Virus record (IMG/VR): IMGVR_UViG_3300030060_004796
Span: 44,731 to 108,730 of that record
Reading direction: 5' to 3' (one strand)
Source of the DNA: a virus
Length of the DNA: 64,000 bases
Within the stretch, counting starts at the first letter, position 1. Every line of letters begins with the position of its first letter. A program made the position numbers and the translations under genes. Of the stretch, positions 59,008-64,000 are shown one piece after another. The notes below the pieces were generated by a model. It was not told where the DNA came from, did no database searches, and worked only from the letters and a program-made list of their open reading frames with translations.

Positions 59008-59150
59008 AAATTAATTAGGGGTCTGCATAGTCCTTTCATTTGGTCCAGAACTATGTCAGTATTATTACGACCATACCATCTACAAATGTAGTAGGAATTA
59101 TCTCTTACCTATTATAATGGCTTTACAGTATCTCCAACCTAATTAGTTTT
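59007..59150 (-). ncRNA. Candidate structured RNA domain 2
   Basis: AAAATTAATTAGG (59007-59019) pairs with CCTAATTAGTTTT (59138-59150), 13 bp with one G-U. Inside, CATAGT/ACTATG and CTACA/TGTAG form two nested hairpins. The order closing stem, hairpin, hairpin is that of a folded RNA. It abuts the tRNA-like element. Function unknown. Confidence 0.35.
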
Positions 59151-59356
59151 TATCTTTCAATATATCGTTTTAGTTTAAGAGTGTAATGTTTTAACTCATC
59201 TAGTTTCTCAGATGTACATGGAGCTTTATCTCCTTGTTTATGACATGCATTTATTAATTGTAACATGTCATCTACTGTATCTAGATGAAATCCAACAACA
59301 TCAAAGTCTGTTGGTCCTTGTGAATCATAAGATGTAAATTCTTTTTCTTTGTTCAA
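59150..59356 (-). CDS. Small hypothetical protein (TTG start)
   Basis: A 68-residue frame with no in-frame ATG until residue 31, so it would start at TTG 59356 (MNKEKEFTSYDSQGPTDF...). Composition (VVGFHLDTVDDMLQLINACHK; KLDELKHYTLKLKRYIER) is that of a small helical protein. It lies between the structured RNA domain and the origin-like region. Uncertain. Confidence 0.4.
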   Translation of the reverse strand: MNKEKEFTSYDSQGPTDFDVVGFHLDTVDDMLQLINACHKQGDKAPCTSEKLDELKHYTLKLKRYIER

Positions 59357-59560
59357 TTTATTATACCAGTATTATCCACTGGATTTTTTTAATGTTGCGG
59401 TTAATAATACTCTCATCCTATAGAGAGAGAACATAATAACTATACATAAGAGTATGTCAAGGAGATCATATTATAGGTAGACTATTGCATTTCTACTCAT
59501 CCTATGTTCATTACTCTCATGATAGCTATATTATATATTACTGTCAATAACAGTTGTCAA

Positions 59561-59590
59561 TGTGGTAACAAGTGGTAATTTGTGGTAAAT
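59561..59590 (+). repeat. Three 10-bp iterons (GTGGTAA)
   Basis: TGTGGTAACA, AGTGGTAATT and TGTGGTAAAT follow one another at exact 10-base spacing, one helical turn, with an inverted ACCACA at 59594-59599 and a further TGTGGTTA at 59657. Such phased repeats usually bind an initiator or regulator. Confidence 0.6.
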
Positions 59591-59702
59591 AAGACCACAC
59601 TCTCACAACTTAACACACACAATTAAATATTTTTTTAACTAATTAAATAATTTTTATGTGGTTACACACCTGGATGTGGATGTAACCTTGGATGTAACTC
59701 AC

Positions 59703-59783
59703 CTGTGAATACATTTGTCTAGTAGATGAGCACACATCCAATTAAGTTGGTGCTGATTCTATACTGTCAGTATGTATTCACAG
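59703..59783. repeat. Long inverted repeat with nested hairpins
   Basis: CTGTGAATACAT (59703-59714) and ATGTATTCACAG (59772-59783) match perfectly over 12 bp around 57 bases. Inside lie AGCA-CCAA / TTGG-TGCT and the palindrome ATACTGTCAGTAT (59761-59773). Possible origin cruciform or RNA structure. Confidence 0.55.
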
Positions 59784-59859
59784 TTTGAGTGAGTTTGTTT
59801 ATGCACTAATCTGTCATAGTACATAGAGGATTCAGGGATATTAATCCCCTTGTATTGGG

Positions 59860-60150
59860 TTATCCAGCCCAATACATTCCAGTTTCAATAGTGTTATCAT
59901 CCTGGTCCATTACAGGAGATTCACTCATTGAGATACCTTCAATCTCTTGATTTGATTTCAAATTAAGGGTTGATGGGTCAATGGAATTACCACTCTGGTC
60001 ACACGGACACCATAGACCGAAGGTCACGGTTCCTTGTGTTCTAGAGTAGATAGTTACACCATTCACAACTTTCTTTGTTAGTTGTGTAGGTTCAGATTTT
60101 ACAACAACTGTGTTGTTTACAATCTTGTGGAAGAAAACATTCTTTGTCAT
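59860..60150 (-). CDS. Hypothetical protein at head of minus-strand module
   Basis: A 96-residue protein, MTKNVFFHKIVNNTVVVKSEP..., with beta-like strands (GVTIYSRTQGTVTFGLWCPC) and an acidic C-terminus (DQDDNTIETGMYWAG). Its stop overlaps an 8-bp hairpin, GTATTGGG/CCCAATAC (59852-59875). It is the first gene of the minus-strand direction, next to the origin-like region, so it could be a very early gene. No family is recognised. Confidence 0.55.
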   Translation of the reverse strand: MTKNVFFHKIVNNTVVVKSEPTQLTKKVVNGVTIYSRTQGTVTFGLWCPCDQSGNSIDPSTLNLKSNQEIEGISMSESPVMDQDDNTIETGMYWAG

Positions 60151-60175
60151 AAGTCAAAAAGGTTTTTTAAATGAT

Positions 60176-60250
60176 CCCTAAACATAGGGGGTGGCAACAT
60201 GCCAAGAGTAAACCGGGGAGCAATTCCTAAGAACCTCTCAAGCACGTGAC
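60176..60250 (-). promoter_or_regulatory. GC-rich structured leader between divergent units
   Basis: CCCTA/TAGGG (60176-60189) and TGGCA/TGCCA (60192-60204) hairpins lie in a block much richer in G and C than its surroundings, including CCGGGGAG and the palindrome CACGTG (60244-60249). It forms the leader of the gene at 60150 on the minus strand. A regulatory leader or a DNA site is possible. Confidence 0.35.
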
Positions 60251-60277
60251 ACATAAAACATTTTAATTACCCAAAAA

Positions 60278-60300
60278 TTTTTTGTATATTAGGTATATAC
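60278..60300 (+). promoter_or_regulatory. Shared promoter-like motif, copy C
   Basis: TTTTTTGTATATTAGGTATA followed by TAC, 54-76 bases before the ATG at 60354. It matches the blocks at 20532 and 26940 over the first 14 bases. Confidence 0.45.
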
Positions 60301-60353
60301 ATCCTTTACTAAAAGGAAACAAATAATTGAGTGCTCACCTAAAATAAATTACT

Positions 60354-60710
60354 ATGTCAGAAGAATATGAAGATGATGACTTTAATGGACTAACTTACGC
60401 ACAGAAGTTACAGTTAGAGGAATTAATAATTGATACTGCATTTAGAAATTCATTCAGGATTATAACAAAAGAAAAAAAGTTTGAAGATCTACTGGATGAA
60501 AAAAGGGAAGATGGGATGAGTGCTGTCATGGCTCACCAGCCGGAAGAAGAACCGTCAATAGAAACGTTGGAAAATATGATGGCTTATTTCGTGGATACTG
60601 AGGAGTATGAAAAATGTGCTAAGATCCGTGATATAATAACGGATAGAGAAATAGATAATGAATTAAAAGAAATAATACCAAATGTACGTATACAAGGCAA
60701 AATTAGATAG
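60354..60710 (+). CDS. UVR-motif protein
   Basis: A 118-residue acidic protein. Near residue 84 it has MMAYFVDTEEYEKCAKIRDII, a UVR motif as in UvrB/UvrC and Clp/McsA-type proteins, which mediates protein pairing. The N-terminus is strongly acidic (MSEEYEDDDF). It overlaps the thermonuclease gene by 29 bases. A partner role in DNA processing is plausible but inferred. Confidence 0.6.
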   Translation: MSEEYEDDDFNGLTYAQKLQLEELIIDTAFRNSFRIITKEKKFEDLLDEKREDGMSAVMAHQPEEEPSIETLENMMAYFVDTEEYEKCAKIRDIITDREIDNELKEIIPNVRIQGKIR

Positions 60711-61044
60711 AGTGGTTGATGGGGATACCTTAGACGCTATCATTGACCTGGGGTTTGATATAACAGTTCATAAGAGAATAAGACTGGCGGGGATAAATAC
60801 TCCTGAGTCAAGAACCCGGGATCTAGAAGAAAAGAAACGTGGTCTTGCTGCAAAGCAAGCGTTAATAGATTTACTGGAGAAAACAAATGAAGAGAAATAT
60901 TTTGTAATAGAGAGTGAGAAGGTGGGCAAGTTTGGAAGAGTTCTTGGTAAACTACATATAGTTGTAGAAGAAAAAGAATGTTGCGTGAATGACAAATTAA
61001 TAGAAATGGGTCATGCCGTGGAATACTACGGTGGAAAAAGATAA
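60682..61044 (+). CDS. Thermonuclease (staphylococcal nuclease-like)
   Basis: A 120-residue SNase-fold nuclease: AKLDRVVDGDTLDAIIDLG near residue 6 (metal Asp), KRIRLAGINTPESR near 31 (catalytic Arg and Glu) and GKFGRVLGKLHI near 82 (second catalytic Arg). No signal peptide is seen, so it acts in the cytoplasm, perhaps degrading host DNA or RNA for nucleotide supply. Its start lies within the end of the UVR-motif gene. Confidence 0.85.
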   Translation: MYVYKAKLDRVVDGDTLDAIIDLGFDITVHKRIRLAGINTPESRTRDLEEKKRGLAAKQALIDLLEKTNEEKYFVIESEKVGKFGRVLGKLHIVVEEKECCVNDKLIEMGHAVEYYGGKR

Positions 61045-61047
61045 ATT

Positions 61048-61311
61048 ATGGCAAGAAAAAATAAAGGTGCAATGAAAGGCTGTTCTATCAAGAATGGTTG
61101 TAAAAGTAAAAAAGGTGGGCTTACAGCTAAGGGTCGTAGAATGATCAACAAAAAAACTGGCTCTAAACTTAAAGCACCACAGCCAGGAGGAGGTAAACGT
61201 AAGAAATCATATTGTGCTAGATCTAGAGGTCAAATGAAAATGCACAATATAAGCTGTAGTAAAACTCCAGATAAAAGAATTTGTAAAGCACGTAGACGTT
61301 GGAAATGTTAA
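61048..61311 (+). CDS. Small Cys/Lys-rich protein (DUF6321-like)
   Basis: An 87-residue protein with KKGGLTAKGRRMINKKTGSKLKAPQP near residue 21 and KRKKSYCARSRGQ near 51, resembling the DUF6321 family of small phage proteins. Several Cys suggest metal binding. It starts four bases after the thermonuclease stop. Basic and probably virion or nucleic-acid associated; the family's role is not known. Confidence 0.65.
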   Translation: MARKNKGAMKGCSIKNGCKSKKGGLTAKGRRMINKKTGSKLKAPQPGGGKRKKSYCARSRGQMKMHNISCSKTPDKRICKARRRWKC

Positions 61312-61321
61312 AACAGTAATT

Positions 61322-61480
61322 ATGGCAAAGAAAAAAAAGAAAGCAAAAAGAGACGCTTGCTATAGTAAAGTAAGATCAAGATATAGTGTATGGCCATCAG
61401 CTTATGCATCCGGGGCACTAGTAAGATGTAGAAAAGTGGGGGCTGCCAATTGGGGCAACAAGTCTAAAAAGAAAAAATAA
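61322..61480 (+). CDS. Small Lys/Cys protein (DUF5872-like)
   Basis: A 52-residue protein, MAKKKKKAKRDACYSKVRSRY, with SVWPSAYASGALVRCRKVGAANWG. The DACYxKVxSRYxVWPSAYASGALV..CR pattern recurs in many phages. Start context AATTATGGCAA; its stop overlaps the next ATG. Role unknown. Confidence 0.65.
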   Translation: MAKKKKKAKRDACYSKVRSRYSVWPSAYASGALVRCRKVGAANWGNKSKKKK

Positions 61481-61695
61481 TGGCTAAAGAAAGCTTACAT
61501 AAATGGTTTAGTAGAAACAAAGGTAAAGGTTGGATAGATTGCAAGACTGGTAAAGCTTGTGGAAGAAAGTCAGCAAAAGGCGGATCTAAAAGACCGTATC
61601 CTGCTTGTAGACCAACTAAAGCACAATGTACATCTGCAGCTAAAAAGAAAACTAGTTCAAAAAGAATTAGTTGGAAAAAACGTAAAAAGAAATAA
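61480..61695 (+). CDS. Small Lys/Cys-rich protein (DUF5872-like)
   Basis: A 71-residue protein with SLHKWFSRNKGKGWIDCKTGKACGRK near residue 5 and RPYPACRPTKAQCTSAAKKK, matching the SL..WF.RxGGKGWxDCxTGKPCGR pattern of another common phage family. Strongly basic C-terminus. Coupled to the preceding gene by TAATG. Role unknown. Confidence 0.65.
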   Translation: MAKESLHKWFSRNKGKGWIDCKTGKACGRKSAKGGSKRPYPACRPTKAQCTSAAKKKTSSKRISWKKRKKK

Positions 61696-61697
61696 TT

Positions 61698-61856
61698 ATG
61701 GCAAATAAAATTAAACCTGCAACAAAAAAAGGGACTATGCCTAAGAGCTTATACAAAAAAGGAGGAGCAGTTAAAAACACACAAGTAAAAAGCCCTCAAG
61801 TTCAAGGATGCGGATGTCCTTTTGGTATGCAAATAGGACCTAATAACATTCTTTAA
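61698..61856 (+). CDS. Small basic protein with GPNNIL C-terminus
   Basis: A 52-residue protein, MANKIKPATKKGTMPKSLYKKGG, with GCGCPFGMQIGPNNIL at the end. The C-terminus matches the GPNxxL-type ends of the proteins at 27802, 28107 and 29022, some 32 kb away. Function unknown. Confidence 0.6.
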   Translation: MANKIKPATKKGTMPKSLYKKGGAVKNTQVKSPQVQGCGCPFGMQIGPNNIL

Positions 61857-61858
61857 TT

Positions 61859-62074
61859 ATGTGGAAATTGTTCAAAGATCAAAATGACATTAATGAGAAA
61901 GCTATTGTAGGCTTTGCATCTTTTGTTCTTATGGTACTATTTGCTATTACAGATTTAGTAACAGGTCTTTGCGGTCAAGAGCTTATTATCAATAGTACTA
62001 TTTACAACTCTTTTGTGTTAGTAACACTGGGTTGTTTTGGTATTAGCTCATTTGAGAAAGTTAAATCTAAATAA
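61859..62074 (+). CDS. Small membrane protein
   Basis: A 71-residue protein with two hydrophobic segments (AIVGFASFVLMVLFAITDLVTG and TIYNSFVLVTLGCFGISSF) around a short loop and a Lys-rich end. The layout resembles small phage holin-like or membrane proteins. It precedes the PhoH gene. Family not recognised. Confidence 0.55.
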   Translation: MWKLFKDQNDINEKAIVGFASFVLMVLFAITDLVTGLCGQELIINSTIYNSFVLVTLGCFGISSFEKVKSK

Positions 62075-62080
62075 TCATCT

Positions 62081-62740
62081 ATGACAAATAAAGAAAAGAC
62101 TCCTCCAAAGGGGTCCGTAAGGTTTTCCCTTAGTCTTTCTCTAGAACAGAAGAAAGCTAAAACGGAAATTCTGAAGAATCCTTTTAACTTTATAGTGGGT
62201 AAAGCGGGATCAGGTAAGACATTGTTGGCTGTACAAGTGGCCTTAGATCAATTCTTCAAGCGTCAATACAATAAAATAATAATAACAAGACCTACTGTCT
62301 CAACTGAAGATAATGGTTTCCTGCCAGGATCTGAACGTGAAAAGATGGAACCGTGGCTTGTGCCTATACGTTCTAATATGCGTAAAGTCTATAATAAACC
62401 TCATATCCTGGAAAAAATGGAAAAGGAGGAAAAGATAGAGCTTGTATCATTGGCACATTTCCGTGGTAGAACATTTGATAATAGTGTTGTAATAGTAGAT
62501 GAGTTTCAGAATTTAACAAGATCACAGTTTGCAATGTGTATAGGTAGGCTTGGTAAAGATTCTAAAATGATATTTTGTGGTGACTCATACCAAATAGACT
62601 TAAAAGATAAAAACTGGTCAGCATATCATGACATGGCAAAACTAATAAACTCTAAGTATGTATTTAAAACTGTGTTAGAAGATTCACATAGGCATATAGC
62701 AATAGATGATTTACTAGAGCTATTAAATGGTTATCATTAA
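62081..62740 (+). CDS. phoH: PhoH-like ATPase
   Basis: A 219-residue P-loop protein: Walker A VGKAGSGKTLLAVQVALDQF near residue 39, IITRPTVSTEDNGFLPG near 65, Walker B NSVVIVDEFQNLTRSQF near 131 and a final CGDSYQIDL near 166. This is the core of PhoH, an RNA-related ATPase common in marine phages. The N-terminus is short, as in phage forms. Its role in infection is not settled. Confidence 0.85.
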   Translation: MTNKEKTPPKGSVRFSLSLSLEQKKAKTEILKNPFNFIVGKAGSGKTLLAVQVALDQFFKRQYNKIIITRPTVSTEDNGFLPGSEREKMEPWLVPIRSNMRKVYNKPHILEKMEKEEKIELVSLAHFRGRTFDNSVVIVDEFQNLTRSQFAMCIGRLGKDSKMIFCGDSYQIDLKDKNWSAYHDMAKLINSKYVFKTVLEDSHRHIAIDDLLELLNGYH

Positions 62741-62779
62741 AAAAAACCTTATAAACTTTTTTTATTTAAACTTTTTATA

Positions 62780-62788
62780 TATATTTGC
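62780..62788 (+). promoter_or_regulatory. TATATTTGC promoter box
   Basis: TATATTTGC, 36 bases before the ATG at 62824 and in an AT-rich gap after the PhoH gene; the same nonamer occurs before other units. No clear -33 TTTG. Confidence 0.4.
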
Positions 62789-62823
62789 CAACAGAATTTA
62801 ATTATTAATTTAAAATTAACAAA

Positions 62824-63165
62824 ATGGCAAAAGCTAAAAAAACAACGGCTCCAGAATCAAGTGGAGAAAACATTTCTAAAGAAGATTTAGAAACAAGAAG
62901 AAAGGAAATCACTTCATACTATGAAGAAAATATTCCTCATCTTAAAGTTCAAAAGGAGTATGAAGAACTTTTAAGAGACATTGAAAAAGTACGTGCAGAA
63001 AGACTGCAGGCTCAAATGTTTATTGCACAAACTATGGCTACTCCACCAGAAGGTGAAGAAGATCCAAGTGAAATGAAAGCATCATTTGATGCATCTAAAA
63101 CATCAGGTGCTGATGCAGCAGAGCAAATTAAAAGAACCCTAAAAAGACAAACTAATGAAGTATAG
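62824..63165 (+). CDS. Coiled-coil hypothetical protein
   Basis: A 113-residue protein, MAKAKKTTAPESSGENISKED..., with a long charged coiled coil (residues ~20-65: RRKEITSYYEENIPHLKVQ, DIEKVRAERLQAQM) and a disordered C-terminus. It overlaps the next gene by 11 bases. Possible structural or scaffold-type protein; no family is recognised. Confidence 0.55.
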   Translation: MAKAKKTTAPESSGENISKEDLETRRKEITSYYEENIPHLKVQKEYEELLRDIEKVRAERLQAQMFIAQTMATPPEGEEDPSEMKASFDASKTSGADAAEQIKRTLKRQTNEV

Positions 63166-63775
63166 TGTTGATCATATAAAGAGAGCACTAGAACGTAAGG
63201 GGTACAAGTTTTTTGAATCTGGTGACTATAACGTGAATATAGTTGGAGTAAGAAATTCATTAACCAAAAACAAAGTTACAAATGCATTTGATGATACAAT
63301 GACTGTATCCTACAAAAAGGATGGAGTATGGCAGTATCATGAATTTGATTGTACAACTGATCCAGGAACACACTATATGGATAGTCCTATTGTGCAGAGT
63401 AAAGGTACTGCAATACTTAAACCAGGACAATATAAAGGTTCTCATAAGATCAGAAAGCATCAAGGTAGATATGAAGCTTTAGGACAACAAAAACCTGTTA
63501 CAGTTTATAGAGACAATAACAGAGATGATGTATATAATTTAAATCAAGAAAATATTGATACTGGTTTATTTGGTATTAATATTCATAGAGCAACTAAGTA
63601 TGCTAATAAAAAATCTACACAAGTAGATAAGTGGTCAGCAGGTTGTCAAGTTATTGCATCTAATGATGATTGGACTAAGTTCATGAAGATAATGAGAAAA
63701 GCTAGAGATACATGGAGTAATAATTTCTCATATACACTAATAGAAAGTGAAGACATTCCAACAACATGGCTATAG
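63155..63775 (+). CDS. L,D-transpeptidase/YkuD-like protein, candidate lysin
   Basis: A 206-residue protein. Near residue 146 it reads FGINIHRATKYANKK, and 16 residues after that His comes SAGCQVIA. This H-x16-S-x-G-C arrangement matches the YkuD L,D-transpeptidase catalytic signature with one change (SHGC to SAGC). Such folds act on peptidoglycan; a phage copy could be a lysin. No signal peptide is seen. It overlaps the next gene by ten bases. Confidence 0.6.
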   Translation: MKYSVDHIKRALERKGYKFFESGDYNVNIVGVRNSLTKNKVTNAFDDTMTVSYKKDGVWQYHEFDCTTDPGTHYMDSPIVQSKGTAILKPGQYKGSHKIRKHQGRYEALGQQKPVTVYRDNNRDDVYNLNQENIDTGLFGINIHRATKYANKKSTQVDKWSAGCQVIASNDDWTKFMKIMRKARDTWSNNFSYTLIESEDIPTTWL

Positions 63776-64000
63776 TAAATAGAATAGAAAAAAAGATTAA
63801 AGTAGGTAAGGGTGAGGTAATACAATACCAAATCCTTACTTACTGCTTCTTTAATAATATACAGATTAGTGCATCTGATCTTAACTGTCTCTATTCTTTG
63901 GCTCTCATGGAAGGTGTTGAACTAACTACATTTTGTGAAAAAATATCTGAACTAGGTATATTTAAAAGTCCTCAATCTTGTAGAAATGCTTTATCAAAAG
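63766..64000 (+). CDS. Hypothetical protein (cut by right edge)
   Basis: A frame from ATG 63766 still open at the window end, beginning MAIVNRIEKKIKVGKGEVI. The stretch ISASDLNCLYSLALMEGVELTTF followed by ...SPQSCRNALSK looks like a helix-turn-helix. It could be a regulator or a small terminase-type protein; the rest lies outside the window. Confidence 0.55.
   Translation, partial: MAIVNRIEKKIKVGKGEVIQYQILTYCFFNNIQISASDLNCLYSLALMEGVELTTFCEKISELGIFKSPQSCRNALSK

Larger units (their letters stand above)
59357..59859. other. Candidate replication origin / control region (no protein gene)
   Basis: About 500 bases without a convincing gene, holding clustered repeats: CTCATCCTAT twice (59412, 59496), TGTCAAT twice (59542, 59556), three GTGGTAA iterons, an AT-rich tract (59612-59656), GGATGTAAC twice (59678, 59690) with an inverted GTTACA (59661), a long inverted repeat (59703-59783) and a GGGAT/ATCCC palindrome (59834-59847). 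This combination is typical of origins. It lies at the head of the replication unit. Confidence 0.45.

Noticed and set aside
1-64000. Prophage or integrated element
   Set aside because: No integrase, attachment-site repeat or bacterial housekeeping gene is seen in the whole window.
1-64000. Terminase, portal and major capsid genes
   Set aside because: I looked for their motifs and saw none; the PhoH and Sak4-like ATPases have different motif sets and are not terminase.

Overview
The window is a 64 kb piece of a large, AT-rich, tightly packed lytic phage genome that infects a member of the Bacteroidota. The phage assignment rests on a giant multidomain RNA polymerase-type protein, a phage replication module, a holin, tail-fibre-like proteins and many small phage-type genes, with no integrase or ribosomal gene. 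It looks like a crAss-like phage (Crassvirales) or a close relative: the giant protein carries the GADFDID catalytic signature of crAss-like virion RNA polymerases, next to DnaG-type primase, DnaB-type helicase, B-family polymerase, Sak4-type ATPase and PhoH genes. The host group is inferred from a type IX secretion C-terminal sorting domain on one protein, TAnnTTTG-like promoter boxes and Shine-Dalgarno-poor starts such as AATTATGGCAA. No terminase, portal or major capsid gene lies in this window.

Layout. (1) 1-18290, plus strand: the giant polymerase protein (cut by the left edge), a second giant protein with a PD-(D/E)XK nuclease domain, and a small SET-domain protein; a hairpin at 18303-18351 ends the unit. 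(2) 18396-20507, minus strand: a B12-dependent (class II) ribonucleotide reductase and a 56-residue protein. (3) 20594-32643, plus strand: small basic, membrane and virion-like proteins; four paralogues of a ~125-residue beta-rich protein; a three-gene envelope cassette (thioredoxin-fold protein, T9SS-sorted repeat protein, outer-membrane barrel); a holin; tail-fibre-like and LamG-like proteins. (4) 32715-60150, minus strand: replication, recombination and nucleotide metabolism: DNA polymerase, PD-(D/E)XK exonuclease, a MoxR/VWA cassette, RusA-like resolvase, primase, ssDNA-binding candidate, Sak4-like ATPase, helicase, a DnaA-domain-IV-like protein, SF2 helicase, HNH nuclease, tRNA-Arg(UCU), lipoproteins and microproteins. 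One plus-strand gene (51269-51826) interrupts it. (5) 58828-59859: a stretch poor in protein genes with three abutting RNA-like folds and an iteron-like, origin-like region. (6) 60354-64000, plus strand: UVR-motif protein, thermonuclease, small Cys/Lys-rich proteins, PhoH, an L,D-transpeptidase-like protein and a gene cut by the right edge.

How it may work together (inference): the giant polymerase would enter with the DNA and read early genes; the minus-strand module copies and recombines the genome; the plus-strand units supply virion, lysis and envelope-modifying proteins. A shared upstream motif (TTTTTTGTATATTA) begins three plus-strand units and may be a phage-specific promoter. The most unusual points are the phage-borne T9SS cargo cassette, a shared GPNxxL-type C-terminus on four unrelated small proteins, the structured RNA/iteron region, the MoxR/VWA cassette with two paralogous partners, and a radical-SAM-like protein with an atypical cysteine spacing.
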